From Streptomyces roseoviridis (GTDB taxonomy: Bacteria > Actinomycetota > Actinomycetes > Streptomycetales > Streptomycetaceae), in NCBI RefSeq assembly GCF_039535235.1, contig NZ_BAAAWU010000001.1, positions 2,480,001 through 2,544,000 of the forward strand: a stretch of 64,000 bases of DNA, written 5' to 3'. Below are positions 43,086 through 50,607 of this stretch, in pieces. The stretch's first letter is position 1. The number at the start of each line of letters is the position of its first letter. The translations under genes were made by a program, and so were the position numbers. The notes under the pieces are model-generated. The model was not told where the DNA came from and did not search any database. It saw nothing but the letters and a program-made list of their open reading frames with translations.

Positions 43086-44243
43086 GTGCATCCGATGGTG
43101 AAACCGGCGCTGCGGCGTGCCTGGCGGAATCTGCAATACGTGCAGTTCGGGGTGACGCCCGCGCACGCGGTGGTTCTGGGGCCGGTGGACACGACCACCG
43201 GCAGTCTGATCGGCCTGCTCGACGGGACCCGCGGGATGGAACTGCTGCGGGCTGAGGCGGCGGCCCTCGGCCTGGCCGAGGGCCGGCTCGAAGCGCTGAT
43301 CGACCGGCTCGCCGATGCCGGGCTGATCGCCGACGCCTCGGTGCGGCCGCCCGGCGGACGAGCGGGCGGACCGCCGGACCGCGCGGAGGCGGAACTCGAC
43401 CCGGTGCGCGCCGACCTGGCCTCCCTCTCGGTCGTGCACCGGGCCCCGGACGGGGCGGTGCGGACCCTGGCGGCCCGACGCGCCCTGCGGGTGCAGGTGC
43501 GCGGAGCGGGAAGGGTGGGCGCGGCGGTGGCGGCGCTCCTGTCGGCGGCGGGCGTCGGGCGGGTGGAGGTGCTGGACTCCGGGACCGTCGCCCCGTGGGA
43601 GGTCTCGCCCGCCGGGCTGCCGGCCGAGGCGGTCGGTGAGCGCCGGGCGGTCGCGGCGCGACGGCTGGTGCGGCGTGCGGCACCGGGCGGGCGGACGCCC
43701 GGCGAGGCGCGGGCCGCACCGGGTGACGGCGGCGGCGAGCCGGGACTCTCGCTCGTCGTGGTGACTCCTCGGGACGGCCTCGGCGCCTATGTGCCCGATC
43801 CGCTTCCGGCCGAGGCGTGGCTCGCCGCCGGCACGCCCCATCTGTACGCGGGCGTACTCGAAGCCACCGGTGTGGTGGGCCCGTTGGTGCTGCCGGGCGG
43901 GACGGCGTGCGCGGGGTGCATGCAGCGGGAGCGGGTCGACCGGGAGCCGGTCTGGCCGCGCCTTCCGGCACAGTGGCGCTCCGGCGCGGCGCATCCGCTG
44001 CCGGCCTGTGACGTGGGGCTCGCGACGGCGGTCGCGGGACTGGCCGCCGCGCACGCCCTGGCCTTCCTGGACGGGGATCTGCCGTCGAGCGTGGGAGCGC
44101 GCTGGGAGGTGTCGCTGCCTTTCCTCGAGTGGCGGACGGCGCGGGTGGCGGCCCATCCGGCGTGCCCGTGCGGGGCGCGTCCGGGACCGGAGGGGGAGCG
44201 CGTCTCGGCGGTCCGGAGCGCGCAGGACACAATGGCGGGGTAA
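43086..44243 (+). CDS. ThiF/E1-like adenylating protein
   Basis: A 385-residue protein. An N-terminal winged region (1-110) resembles the leader-binding part of E1-like TOMM precursor proteins. A Rossmann segment near 140 follows, VQVRGAGRVGAAVAALLSAAG with GRVEVLDSGTVAP. Cysteine pairs CAGC near 276 and CPCG near 360 probably bind zinc, as in ThiF/MoeB-type enzymes. The usual catalytic R and D pattern of MoeB is not fully visible. No ubiquitin-like or precursor peptide gene is adjacent. The start is a GTG at 43086 with GGGGGTGGGG before it; an ATG three codons on is possible. It is followed 40 bases later by the ABC1 kinase gene. Confidence 0.82.
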   Translation: MHPMVKPALRRAWRNLQYVQFGVTPAHAVVLGPVDTTTGSLIGLLDGTRGMELLRAEAAALGLAEGRLEALIDRLADAGLIADASVRPPGGRAGGPPDRAEAELDPVRADLASLSVVHRAPDGAVRTLAARRALRVQVRGAGRVGAAVAALLSAAGVGRVEVLDSGTVAPWEVSPAGLPAEAVGERRAVAARRLVRRAAPGGRTPGEARAAPGDGGGEPGLSLVVVTPRDGLGAYVPDPLPAEAWLAAGTPHLYAGVLEATGVVGPLVLPGGTACAGCMQRERVDREPVWPRLPAQWRSGAAHPLPACDVGLATAVAGLAAAHALAFLDGDLPSSVGARWEVSLPFLEWRTARVAAHPACPCGARPGPEGERVSAVRSAQDTMAG

Positions 44244-44283
44244 CGACTCCGCGCGACACGGCAGTCTGGGACCTGGAGGGCGT

Positions 44284-45639
44284 ATGTCTGATCTTCCCCG
44301 GAAGGCGGTCACCCGGACCGCCAAACTGGCCGCGTTGCCGCTCGGCTTCGCCGGACGGGCCACCTGGGGCCTGGGAAAGCGGATCGGCGGGAAGTCCGCG
44401 GAGATCGTGACGCGGGAGCTCCAGCAGCGCACGGCGGAGCAGCTGTTCCGTGTGCTCGGGGAGTTGAAGGGCGGGGCGATGAAGTTCGGGCAGGCGCTGT
44501 CCGTCTTCGAGTCGGCGCTGCCCGAGGAGGTCGCCGGGCCCTACCGGGCGGCGCTCACCAAGCTCCAGGAGGCCGCGCCGCCGATGCCGACGCGGACCGT
44601 GCACGCGGTGCTGGCCGAGCGGCTGGGCGAGGAGTGGCGGGAGCTGTTCGAGGAGTTCGAGGACAAGCCGGCCGCGGCCGCCTCGATCGGGCAGGTGCAC
44701 CGGGCGGTGTGGCACGACGGCCGTGAGGTCGCGGTGAAGGTGCAGTACCCGGGAGCGGGGGACGCCCTGCTGTCGGACCTGACGCAGCTGAGCCGGTTCG
44801 CCCGGCTGCTCGGCCCGCTGATCCCCGGCATGGACATCAAGCCGCTGATCACGGAGCTGCGGGACCGCGTCTCGGAGGAGCTGGACTACGGCTTGGAGGC
44901 GGCGGCCCAGCGGAGGCACGCGGAGGAGTTCGCGGACGATCCGGACGTGGTGGTGCCGGAGGTGGTGCACGAGTCGGATCAGGTCCTCGTGACGGAGTGG
45001 ATGGACGGCGTCCCGCTGTCGGAGGTGATCGCGGACGGCACGCCCGAGCAGCGGGACCGGGCCGGACAGCTGCTCGCCCGCTTCCTGTTCTCCGGGCCCG
45101 CGCGCACCGGGCTGCTGCACGCGGATCCGCACCCGGGCAACTTCCGGCTGCTGCCCGGCCCCGAGGGCGAGGACGGCGGCACGGCGGCTTCCTGGCGGCT
45201 CGGGGTGCTGGACTTCGGCACGGTGGACCGGCTGCCCGGCGGTCTGCCGGAGACGATCGGCACCTGTCTGCGCATGACGCTGGACGGGCGGGCGGAGCGG
45301 GTCTACGAGCTGCTGTGCGCGGAGGGCTTCGTGAAGGAGTCCGTCGCGCTCGACCCGGACGAAGTCCTGGAGTACCTGCTGCCGATCATCGAGCCGGCCG
45401 AGGTGGACGCGTTCCGCTTCACCCGGGGCTGGTTGCGCGCCCAGGCCGCCCGGCTCGCCGATGTCCGCTCCCCCGCGCACCAGTTGGGACGCCGGCTCAA
45501 TCTGCCGCCCTCGTATCTGCTGATACACCGTGTGACCTTGAGCACGATCGGGGTGCTGTGCCAGCTGGGCGCGACGGTCCGGCTGCGGGAGGAGCTGGAG
45601 GAGTGGCTTCCCGGCTTCGTGGAGGAGGACCCGGTCTGA
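44284..45639 (+). CDS. ABC1/UbiB-family atypical kinase
   Basis: A 451-residue protein of the ABC1 (UbiB/ADCK) family. Family marks are the KxGQ-type ELKGGAMKFGQALS near 60, the AAAASIGQVHRA nucleotide loop near 131 (A-rich in place of a G-rich loop), VAVKVQYPG with the catalytic Lys, GLLHADPHPGNF near 278, and LDFGTVDR near 308. It probably has ATPase rather than protein-kinase activity, as known for the family, and in other bacteria supports quinone or lipid metabolism. The ATG at 44284 follows GGAGGG. It shares a transcript direction with the ThiF-like gene and ends ten bases before a convergent zinc-ribbon gene. Confidence 0.92.
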   Translation: MSDLPRKAVTRTAKLAALPLGFAGRATWGLGKRIGGKSAEIVTRELQQRTAEQLFRVLGELKGGAMKFGQALSVFESALPEEVAGPYRAALTKLQEAAPPMPTRTVHAVLAERLGEEWRELFEEFEDKPAAAASIGQVHRAVWHDGREVAVKVQYPGAGDALLSDLTQLSRFARLLGPLIPGMDIKPLITELRDRVSEELDYGLEAAAQRRHAEEFADDPDVVVPEVVHESDQVLVTEWMDGVPLSEVIADGTPEQRDRAGQLLARFLFSGPARTGLLHADPHPGNFRLLPGPEGEDGGTAASWRLGVLDFGTVDRLPGGLPETIGTCLRMTLDGRAERVYELLCAEGFVKESVALDPDEVLEYLLPIIEPAEVDAFRFTRGWLRAQAARLADVRSPAHQLGRRLNLPPSYLLIHRVTLSTIGVLCQLGATVRLREELEEWLPGFVEEDPV

Positions 45640-45649
45640 GCGGGGCCGG

Positions 45650-45832
45650 TCACCACCAGGACGAGTCGAGGCGGCCCTCGATGGCCCTGAGGTTGGCGCG
45701 GGCGCAGTCCTCGCAGAAGTAGCGACGGGTGCCGTTCTCCACCGAGCAGGTCCAGGTCACGGGCAGTTCCGGGGCGGTCCTGCCGCAGCGGGCGCACACG
45801 TAGCGGGGCTCGGGGGCGGAGGCGTCGTTCAC
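45650..45832 (-). CDS. Small zinc-ribbon protein
   Basis: A 60-residue protein with two C-x2-C pairs, CARCGRTAPELP and CEDCARANL, that should bind one zinc ion, and a Trp-rich C-terminus ending SSWW. Such proteins are widespread in Streptomyces and of unknown function. It converges with the ABC1 kinase gene. The start is ATG at 45832. Confidence 0.75.
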   Translation of the reverse strand: MNDASAPEPRYVCARCGRTAPELPVTWTCSVENGTRRYFCEDCARANLRAIEGRLDSSWW

Positions 45833-45878
45833 CTTGGTGACGATAACCCGCCGGCCCCCCGGTGGGCAGGCAACGCAC

Positions 45879-45912
45879 CGCGGGGGCCGGTCCCTTCGGA
45901 CCGGCCCCCGCG
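45879..45912 (-). terminator. Terminator after the wblC-coupled gene
   Basis: CGCGGGGGCCGGTCC (45879-45893) pairs with GGACCGGCCCCCGCG (45898-45912) around CTTC, 19 bases beyond the stop at 45932. Confidence 0.75.
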
Positions 45913-45931
45913 AGGATGGGGTCTGCCTGGC

Positions 45932-46288
45932 TCAGTGCATGACGGCCATGGCGAGCGCGCGGCGGGCGCGCATCGACACGCGCTCGGCGCGTCGCTGCAT
46001 CCGCCGGGCGGCGACCAGGCGCACGGCCTGGCGTTCCGCCTCGGCTTCCCGCAGGCGGTCGCGCATATGAGCACGGGCCAGGGCTTCTGGGATGAGTTGC
46101 ATTTCTCGGGTCCTGTTCTGGCGCGAGCGGTTCGCGCCGCTGATCGAAACGTCTGGGGTCGCGGAGCCGGAGGGCTCGTGGGCGGACGAGGTCATCGGGG
46201 CCTGCTTCTGGGGGTCGAGCGTGAGGGGGCGGTCAATGGTTCCGGTGCGCGTGGTCCGGGGGGTGGTCCCCCAGGTGATGGCGGTCAT
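45932..46288 (-). CDS. Small basic protein coupled to wblC
   Basis: A 118-residue protein, MTAITWGTTPRTTRTG at the start and an Arg/Ala-rich helical C-terminal half (RLREAEAERQAVRLVAARRM). The ATG at 46288 overlaps the wblC stop by four bases, so it is translated only with wblC. No domain is recognised. The C-terminal half looks like a long amphipathic helix that could bind RNA or another protein. A shorter start at 46102 (56 residues) is possible but the ATGA overlap favours the long form. Confidence 0.6.
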   Translation of the reverse strand: MTAITWGTTPRTTRTGTIDRPLTLDPQKQAPMTSSAHEPSGSATPDVSISGANRSRQNRTREMQLIPEALARAHMRDRLREAEAERQAVRLVAARRMQRRAERVSMRARRALAMAVMH

Positions 46289-46653
46289 GCGGCGACCGGG
46301 TTCTTGCGCGGGCGGCCACGGGGCCGCTTGCGGGCCACGACCACGCCCTGGACGAAGAGCTCGCCGCCCCAGACGCCCCACGGCTCGCGGCGGTCCTTGG
46401 CGCCGGCGAGGCACGCCTCCATGAGCGGGCAGGTCCGGCAGAGCGACTTGGCGTACTCGACGTCGGCCGGGGACTCGGCGAAGAAGACCTCGGGGTCGTA
46501 CGAGCGGCAGGGGACGGGCACACCGAGGTTCTCGATGGCGTCGTCGAGCGCGGTGAGGGTGGTGAGGGGGGTCAAGGCGGAGTCCTCCGTGAGGCCGGGC
46601 GGGGGGATCGTTTCGGAAGGCGGTACGGACGGGGCGTGCGCTTCGAGTTGCAC
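46285..46653 (-). CDS. wblC: WblC (WhiB7-type) antibiotic-response regulator
   Basis: A 122-residue iron-sulphur transcription factor. Cysteines C49, C72, C75 and C81 bind the [4Fe-4S] cluster (CRSYDP, then CRTCPLMEAC). GVWGG at 93-97 is the sigma-factor-facing turn, and RGRPR at 112-116 is an AT-hook. The AT-hook is the mark of the WhiB7/WblC subgroup, which activates intrinsic antibiotic-resistance genes after ribosome stress. The start is GTG at 46653 with GAGGAAG upstream. A leader of about 630 bases, with an ORF and a terminator-like hairpin, precedes it and implies attenuation control. Confidence 0.93.
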   Translation of the reverse strand: MQLEAHAPSVPPSETIPPPGLTEDSALTPLTTLTALDDAIENLGVPVPCRSYDPEVFFAESPADVEYAKSLCRTCPLMEACLAGAKDRREPWGVWGGELFVQGVVVARKRPRGRPRKNPVAA

Positions 46654-46769
46654 GGGTTTTCTTCCTCGTCTGGTCGTTCCGGCCTGTTGGCCGGGGTTTC
46701 TGCTGGTACCGGGTTCTGCTGGTCCCGAGGCCCCCTCGCTCCGTCAGCCCCGTTCGGGGACAAACAGAA

Positions 46770-46802
46770 GGGCCGCGGATCCCTGATGGGGTTCCGCGGC
46801 CC
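46770..46802 (-). promoter_or_regulatory. Attenuator (terminator-like hairpin) in the wblC leader
   Basis: On the minus strand GGGCCGCGGAACCC (46802-46789) pairs with GGGATCCGCGGCCC (46783-46770) apart from one mismatch, around a five-base loop, and is followed by TTCTGTTTGT. It lies about 117 bases before the wblC start. Homologous whiB7 genes are controlled by such a terminator. Confidence 0.8.
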
Positions 46803-46813
46803 TGAAGGCGCCG

Positions 46814-46832
46814 GCCTGATCGTCGATCAGGC
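46814..46832 (-). promoter_or_regulatory. Hairpin containing the stop codon of the leader ORF
   Basis: GCCTGATC (46832-46825 on the minus strand) and GATCAGGC (46821-46814) pair perfectly around GAC. The TGA of the leader ORF (46829-46827) lies inside the first arm, so a ribosome at the stop would open this hairpin. It sits 12 bases before the attenuator. Confidence 0.65.
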
Positions 46833-47168
46833 TGGATCACTCCAGGGTTCGAGCCCACGGAAGGCCCACATCGTGTGGTGCTGCGTCGTCTGCTGAATGC
46901 CGGCACCGGTCGCCGCAAAGCCATAGGCAGCGGCCTCGGCCTTGCCCACCACTCCTGCTTCCAGTGCCTTGGTCGGTCGCTCATTGCGCTCCCGGCGCTC
47001 CATCGGGAGACCGGGCATGCCGAGGACGGGCAGGCCGGCGCCGGACAGACCACTGCCAAGGAGCACGGAGGAAGCGACGACGGAGGCGCCGAGCGAGCAG
47101 GCGGAGACGACCGAGCGATCGGTCATTTTGGCGGTGCTGGTCTTGATGTTCTTGACGGTGCTGATCAC
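46827..47168 (-). CDS. Leader ORF upstream of wblC
   Basis: A 113-codon reading frame from GTG at 47168 with GGAGG eight bases upstream. The first about 55 codons have strong GC3 preference and encode a hydrophobic segment (SVVSACSLGASVVASSVLLG). The second half is less biased and ends in WAFRGLEPWSDPA. It lies between the promoter at 47287-47316 and the wblC attenuator. It is either a real small protein or a translated upstream ORF whose translation state controls wblC; a shorter uORF starting at the internal ATG (MWAFRGLEPWSDPA) is also possible. Function is inferred from position. Confidence 0.6.
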   Translation of the reverse strand: MISTVKNIKTSTAKMTDRSVVSACSLGASVVASSVLLGSGLSGAGLPVLGMPGLPMERRERNERPTKALEAGVVGKAEAAAYGFAATGAGIQQTTQHHTMWAFRGLEPWSDPA

Positions 47169-47286
47169 TGGAATCGCCTCCTCTCGGCGTCTCGGAGGGC
47201 TCGGGGTGAGCCGGACCCTCATGTTCATTTGGACAAGTACAGCACGAAGACAGGGCTTCGAAGAAGCCGCTGTTTCCGTGGTTAAG

Positions 47287-47326
47287 AACCTATGGGGCTT
47301 GACGGGGCGGGCGCAAACTATTTTTC
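47287..47326 (-). promoter_or_regulatory. wblC promoter with upstream AT-rich WblC-type element
   Basis: On the minus strand TTGCGC (47316-47311) and TAGGTT (47292-47287) are 18 bases apart. Directly upstream lies the AT-rich GAAAAATAG (about 47326-47317). WhiB7 family members are known to act at promoters with an AT-rich patch next to the -35, bound by their AT-hook, so autoregulation is likely. Confidence 0.65.
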
Positions 47327-47339
47327 CGACGAGTTTTCC

Positions 47340-49514
47340 TCACACCTCGTCGTCGCTTCCTCCGGGCACCTCACCTGCGCAGATGGCCAGAACGTCGGCG
47401 CCGAAGCGGTCCAGCTTGCGGGCGCCCACGCCGGAGATCGCGGCGAGCTCGCCGTCGGAGCCCGGCACCCGCTCGGCGATCGCCATGAGCGTCTTGTCGG
47501 TGAACACGCAGTAGGCGGGCTGGCCGAGCTCCCGGGCCTGCTCCGAGCGCCACTCGCGCAGCCGCTCGTACAGCCCCTCGTCCATGTCGGAGGGGCAGTC
47601 CTCGCAGCGCATCAGCTTCATCTCGCCGGCCTCGGTCAGCGTGGCGCCGCAGACCCGGCACTGCACCGGCCCGCGCCGCTTGCGGCGACCGCCGCTGCCG
47701 CGCTCGATGCCTCCGCCGCCGCCCGCCCCGGCCGCGCCGAGGGAGCCCGAGCCCGGCCGCAGCCCCTTGAGGAAGCGGGTCGGGCGGCGGGAGGCCCGCC
47801 CGCCCGGGGAACGCGAGAGCGCCCACGACAGGCTGAGGTGGACCCGGGCGCGGGTGACGCCCACGTACAGCAGACGGCGCTCCTCCTCGACCTGCTCGTC
47901 GGTCTTGGCGTAGGTGATCGGCATCATGCCCTCGGTGAGGCCGACCAGGAAGACGGCGTCCCACTCCAGGCCCTTGGCGGCGTGCAGCGAGGCGAGGGTG
48001 ACGCCCTGCACGGTGGGGGCGTGCTGGGCGGCGGCCCGCTCGTCGAGCTCCGTCACCAGGTCGGCGAGGGTGGCGCCGGGCTTGGCACGGGCGAAGTCCT
48101 CGGCGAGCCGGACGAGCGCGGCCAGCGACTCCCAGCGGTCCCGGACGGCACCGGAACCGGACGGCGGCTCGCTGGTCCAGCCCTTGGTGGAGAGCACGGC
48201 CCGGACCTGGGCGGGCAGGTCCTCGGCGTCGTCGAGCAGCGCGTCGTTCCCCCCGGCGCGGGCGGCGCCGCGCAGGGCCACACCCGCCTCGCGGACCTCT
48301 TGGCGCTCGAAGAAGCGCTCGGCGCCGCGCAGCTGGTAGGGCACTCCCGCGTCGGCGAGGGCCTGCTCGTAGACCTCCGACTGGGCGTTGACCCGGTAGA
48401 GCACCGCGATCTCGCCGGCCGGGACGCCGGCGGCGATCAGGTCGCGGATGCGGCGGGCGGTGCCCTCGGCCTCGGCGGGCTCGTCCGCGTACTCGGTGTA
48501 GACGGGCTCGGGGCCGGGGTCGCGCTGGGAGATCAGCTCCAGGCGGTGTTCGGCGGCCCGGCCGCGGGCCTGGCTGAGCAGCCCGTTGGCCAGGTGGACG
48601 ACCTGGGGGGTGGAGCGGTAGTCGCGGACCAGCTTGACCACGGTCGCGTCGGGGTGGCGGGTGCGGAAGTTCAGCAGGTGGTCGGGGGTGGCGCCGGTGA
48701 AGGAGTAGATGGTCTGGCTGGCGTCGCCGACCACGCACAGGTTGTCGCGGTCGCCGAGCCACAGGTCGAGAAGGCGCTGCTGGAGCGGGGAGACGTCCTG
48801 GTACTCGTCGACCACGAAGTGCTGGTACTGCCGGCGGATCTGGTCGGCGATGTCGTGCCGGTCCTGGAGGATGCCGACGGTGAGCAGCAGCACGTCCTCG
48901 AAGTCGATCACGTCGCGGTCGCGCTTGAGCTGCTCGTACATCGCGTAGATCTGACCGATCTCGGCGGGGTCGCGGGGAGCGTCGCGGACGGACTTGGCGA
49001 CGGCGGCCGGATAGTCGGCGGGGACGGTCTGGGTGACCTTGGCCCACTCGATCTCGCTCGTGACGTCGCGCAGCTCGTTCCGGTCCAGGCGGATGCGGCA
49101 GCGGGCGGCGGCCTCGGCGACCAGCTGGATCTTCCGCTCCAGGAGCCGGGGCAGCTCGCCGCCGACGGCTTTCGGCCAGAAGTACTGGAGCTGGCGGAGG
49201 GCGGCGGAGTGGAACGTGCGGGCCTGGACGCCGCCCGCGCCGAGCTGCCGCAGCCGGCCGCGCATCTCGCCGGCGGCGCGGTTGGTGAACGTGACGGCCA
49301 GCACGCCGGCGGGCGGGAGTATGCCCGCGCGCACCCCGTAGGCGATGCGGTGGGTGATGGCCCGCGTCTTGCCCGTGCCGGCTCCGGCGAGGACGCACAC
49401 CGGGCCGTGCAGGGCCAGGGCGACCTCCCGCTGCTCGGGGTCGAGCCCGTCGAGCACCGCGTCGGCCGACTCGGGGACCTGCGGGAAAAGAGGGGAGTCC
49501 GTTGCTGCTGTCAC
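47340..49514 (-). CDS. uvrD2: UvrD2-type DNA helicase with HRDC domain
   Basis: A 724-residue superfamily-1 helicase. Motif I AGAGTGKT lies near 43, followed by RTFHSAALRQL (motif Ic region) and VVDEYQDVSPLQ near 236 (motif II). LASLHAAKGLEWDAVFLVGL near 480 is motif V and YVGVTRAR is motif VI. A Cys4 cluster (CRVC with MRCEDC) comes near 605, and an HRDC domain is C-terminal. This is the layout of mycobacterial UvrD2, which unwinds DNA in repair. The start is GTG at 49514. It runs toward the wblC leader and shares no visible promoter with it. A TTGTCCACA box (49555-49563) lies just upstream. Confidence 0.92.
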   Translation of the reverse strand: MTAATDSPLFPQVPESADAVLDGLDPEQREVALALHGPVCVLAGAGTGKTRAITHRIAYGVRAGILPPAGVLAVTFTNRAAGEMRGRLRQLGAGGVQARTFHSAALRQLQYFWPKAVGGELPRLLERKIQLVAEAAARCRIRLDRNELRDVTSEIEWAKVTQTVPADYPAAVAKSVRDAPRDPAEIGQIYAMYEQLKRDRDVIDFEDVLLLTVGILQDRHDIADQIRRQYQHFVVDEYQDVSPLQQRLLDLWLGDRDNLCVVGDASQTIYSFTGATPDHLLNFRTRHPDATVVKLVRDYRSTPQVVHLANGLLSQARGRAAEHRLELISQRDPGPEPVYTEYADEPAEAEGTARRIRDLIAAGVPAGEIAVLYRVNAQSEVYEQALADAGVPYQLRGAERFFERQEVREAGVALRGAARAGGNDALLDDAEDLPAQVRAVLSTKGWTSEPPSGSGAVRDRWESLAALVRLAEDFARAKPGATLADLVTELDERAAAQHAPTVQGVTLASLHAAKGLEWDAVFLVGLTEGMMPITYAKTDEQVEEERRLLYVGVTRARVHLSLSWALSRSPGGRASRRPTRFLKGLRPGSGSLGAAGAGGGGGIERGSGGRRKRRGPVQCRVCGATLTEAGEMKLMRCEDCPSDMDEGLYERLREWRSEQARELGQPAYCVFTDKTLMAIAERVPGSDGELAAISGVGARKLDRFGADVLAICAGEVPGGSDDEV

Positions 49515-49554
49515 CCCGCCATGCTGCCAGGTTCCGCGGGGTCGGTGCGGCGGG

Positions 49555-49563
49555 TTGTCCACA
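49555..49563. promoter_or_regulatory. DnaA-box-like site upstream of uvrD2 and mrx
   Basis: TTGTCCACA, the Streptomyces DnaA consensus, sits in the 151-base gap between the divergent uvrD2 and mycoredoxin genes. It is a single site and could be chance. Confidence 0.3.
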
Positions 49564-49597
49564 GGGACGTGGCGCCGGTCATACGAACGCGGTTCCG

Positions 49598-49623
49598 GGA
49601 ATGGCCGGCCGGGGGCGTACGTT
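49598..49623 (+). promoter_or_regulatory. SigR-dependent promoter of the mycoredoxin gene
   Basis: GGAAT (49598-49602) is followed after exactly 18 bases by GTT (49621-49623), the SigR consensus. It lies 43 bases before the ATG at 49666, placing mycoredoxin in the SigR regulon together with sigR itself at 17.5 kb. Confidence 0.82.
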
Positions 49624-49665
49624 CTCCTCCTCGGCATCACCCGCGAACTTGAGGAGCGCCTGGCC

Positions 49666-49923
49666 ATGCAGGGCACTGTGACGATGTACAGCACGACGTG
49701 GTGCGGCTACTGCCGCCGGCTGAAGAGCCAGCTGGACCGTGAGGGCATCGCGTACACCGAGATCAACATCGAGCAGGACCCTGAGTCGGCGAAGTTCGTC
49801 GAGCAGGCCAACGGCGGCAACCAGACCGTGCCGACCGTCCGCGTCGTCCCGACGGCCGGCGGCGGCGAGGTCGTCATGACCAACCCGAGCCTGGCCCAGG
49901 TCAAGCAGGCCCTCGCCGCCTGA
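49666..49923 (+). CDS. mrx1: Mycoredoxin (glutaredoxin-like mycothiol-dependent oxidoreductase)
   Basis: An 85-residue thioredoxin-fold protein with the active site C13-G-Y-C16 (TTWCGYC) and the cis-Pro segment TVPTVRVV near 56. Mycoredoxin reduces mycothiol mixed disulphides using mycothiol, the low-molecular-weight thiol of actinobacteria. The ATG at 49666 follows GAGGAGC. The frame is open further upstream but this start fits the family length. The SigR promoter in front fits its role in thiol stress. Confidence 0.93.
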   Translation: MQGTVTMYSTTWCGYCRRLKSQLDREGIAYTEINIEQDPESAKFVEQANGGNQTVPTVRVVPTAGGGEVVMTNPSLAQVKQALAA

Positions 49924-50040
49924 CCCGCCCTTGGCGGACGCCCATCGCGGACGCCCTTCGCGAGACCTCCGGGACCCCGGTCGGCCCACGGCCCGGCCGG
50001 GGTCCGGCGTTGCGGGGGTCGACCGGGCGATGATGCGGTC

Positions 50041-50403
50041 ATGTCGATCGTCGCCACCGTGGCCGTGCTGGCCATCGCCGCACTGCACGCGTACATCATG
50101 GTCCTGGAGATGTTCCTGTGGACCGCCCCGCGCACCCGGGCCGCCTTCGGCACGAGCGCCGACTTCGCCGCCGCGACCAAGGCGCTCGCCGCGAACCAGG
50201 GCCTCTACAACGGCTTCCTCGCCGCCGGTCTGGTGTGGGGTGCCGTGGCGGACGAGCCGGTCGCCTTCGCGGCGCGGGTGTTCTTCCTCGTCTGCGTGGC
50301 CGTGGCCGGCGTCTACGGGGCGGCCACCGCGAGCCGCCGGATCCTGTTCGTCCAGACCGTCCCGGCGGTGATCGCGCTCGCGCTGGTGATCGCCGCCCAC
50401 TGA
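50041..50403 (+). CDS. DUF1304 membrane protein
   Basis: A 120-residue protein with four membrane helices. It carries HAYIMVLEMFLW near 16, ANQGLYNGFLAAGLVWG near 52 and VAVAGVYGAATASR near 87, the pattern of DUF1304. Function unknown. The start is ATG at 50041. It is convergent with nudC over a strong terminator. Confidence 0.85.
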   Translation: MSIVATVAVLAIAALHAYIMVLEMFLWTAPRTRAAFGTSADFAAATKALAANQGLYNGFLAAGLVWGAVADEPVAFAARVFFLVCVAVAGVYGAATASRRILFVQTVPAVIALALVIAAH

Positions 50404-50447
50404 ACCCGCCGACCACTGAACCCGCCGACCACCGGTGGCCGAAAACC

Positions 50448-50478
50448 GACCGTCCCGGCGCCGGGCGCCGGGACGGTC
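50448..50478. terminator. Terminator between DUF1304 and nudC
   Basis: GACCGTCCCGGCG (50448-50460) pairs with CGCCGGGACGGTC (50466-50478) around a five-base loop, between convergent genes. Confidence 0.75.
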
Positions 50479-50570
50479 TCGCATTCCGCTTCCGGCCCCG
50501 GGCGGCTCCGGGCCGGAGCGCGCCGGGCGCAGGGTCCGGGCTCCGGGGCCAGCCGGCCTCCGGCCTCCGG

Positions 50571-50598
50571 CTACCGGCTACCGGCTACCGGCTACCGG
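50571..50598. repeat. CTACCGG heptamer, four tandem copies
   Basis: CTACCGG repeats four times in a row just past the nudC stop. It is a simple slippage repeat with no coding content. Confidence 0.75.
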
Positions 50599-50607
50599 CT
50601 CAGGCCA

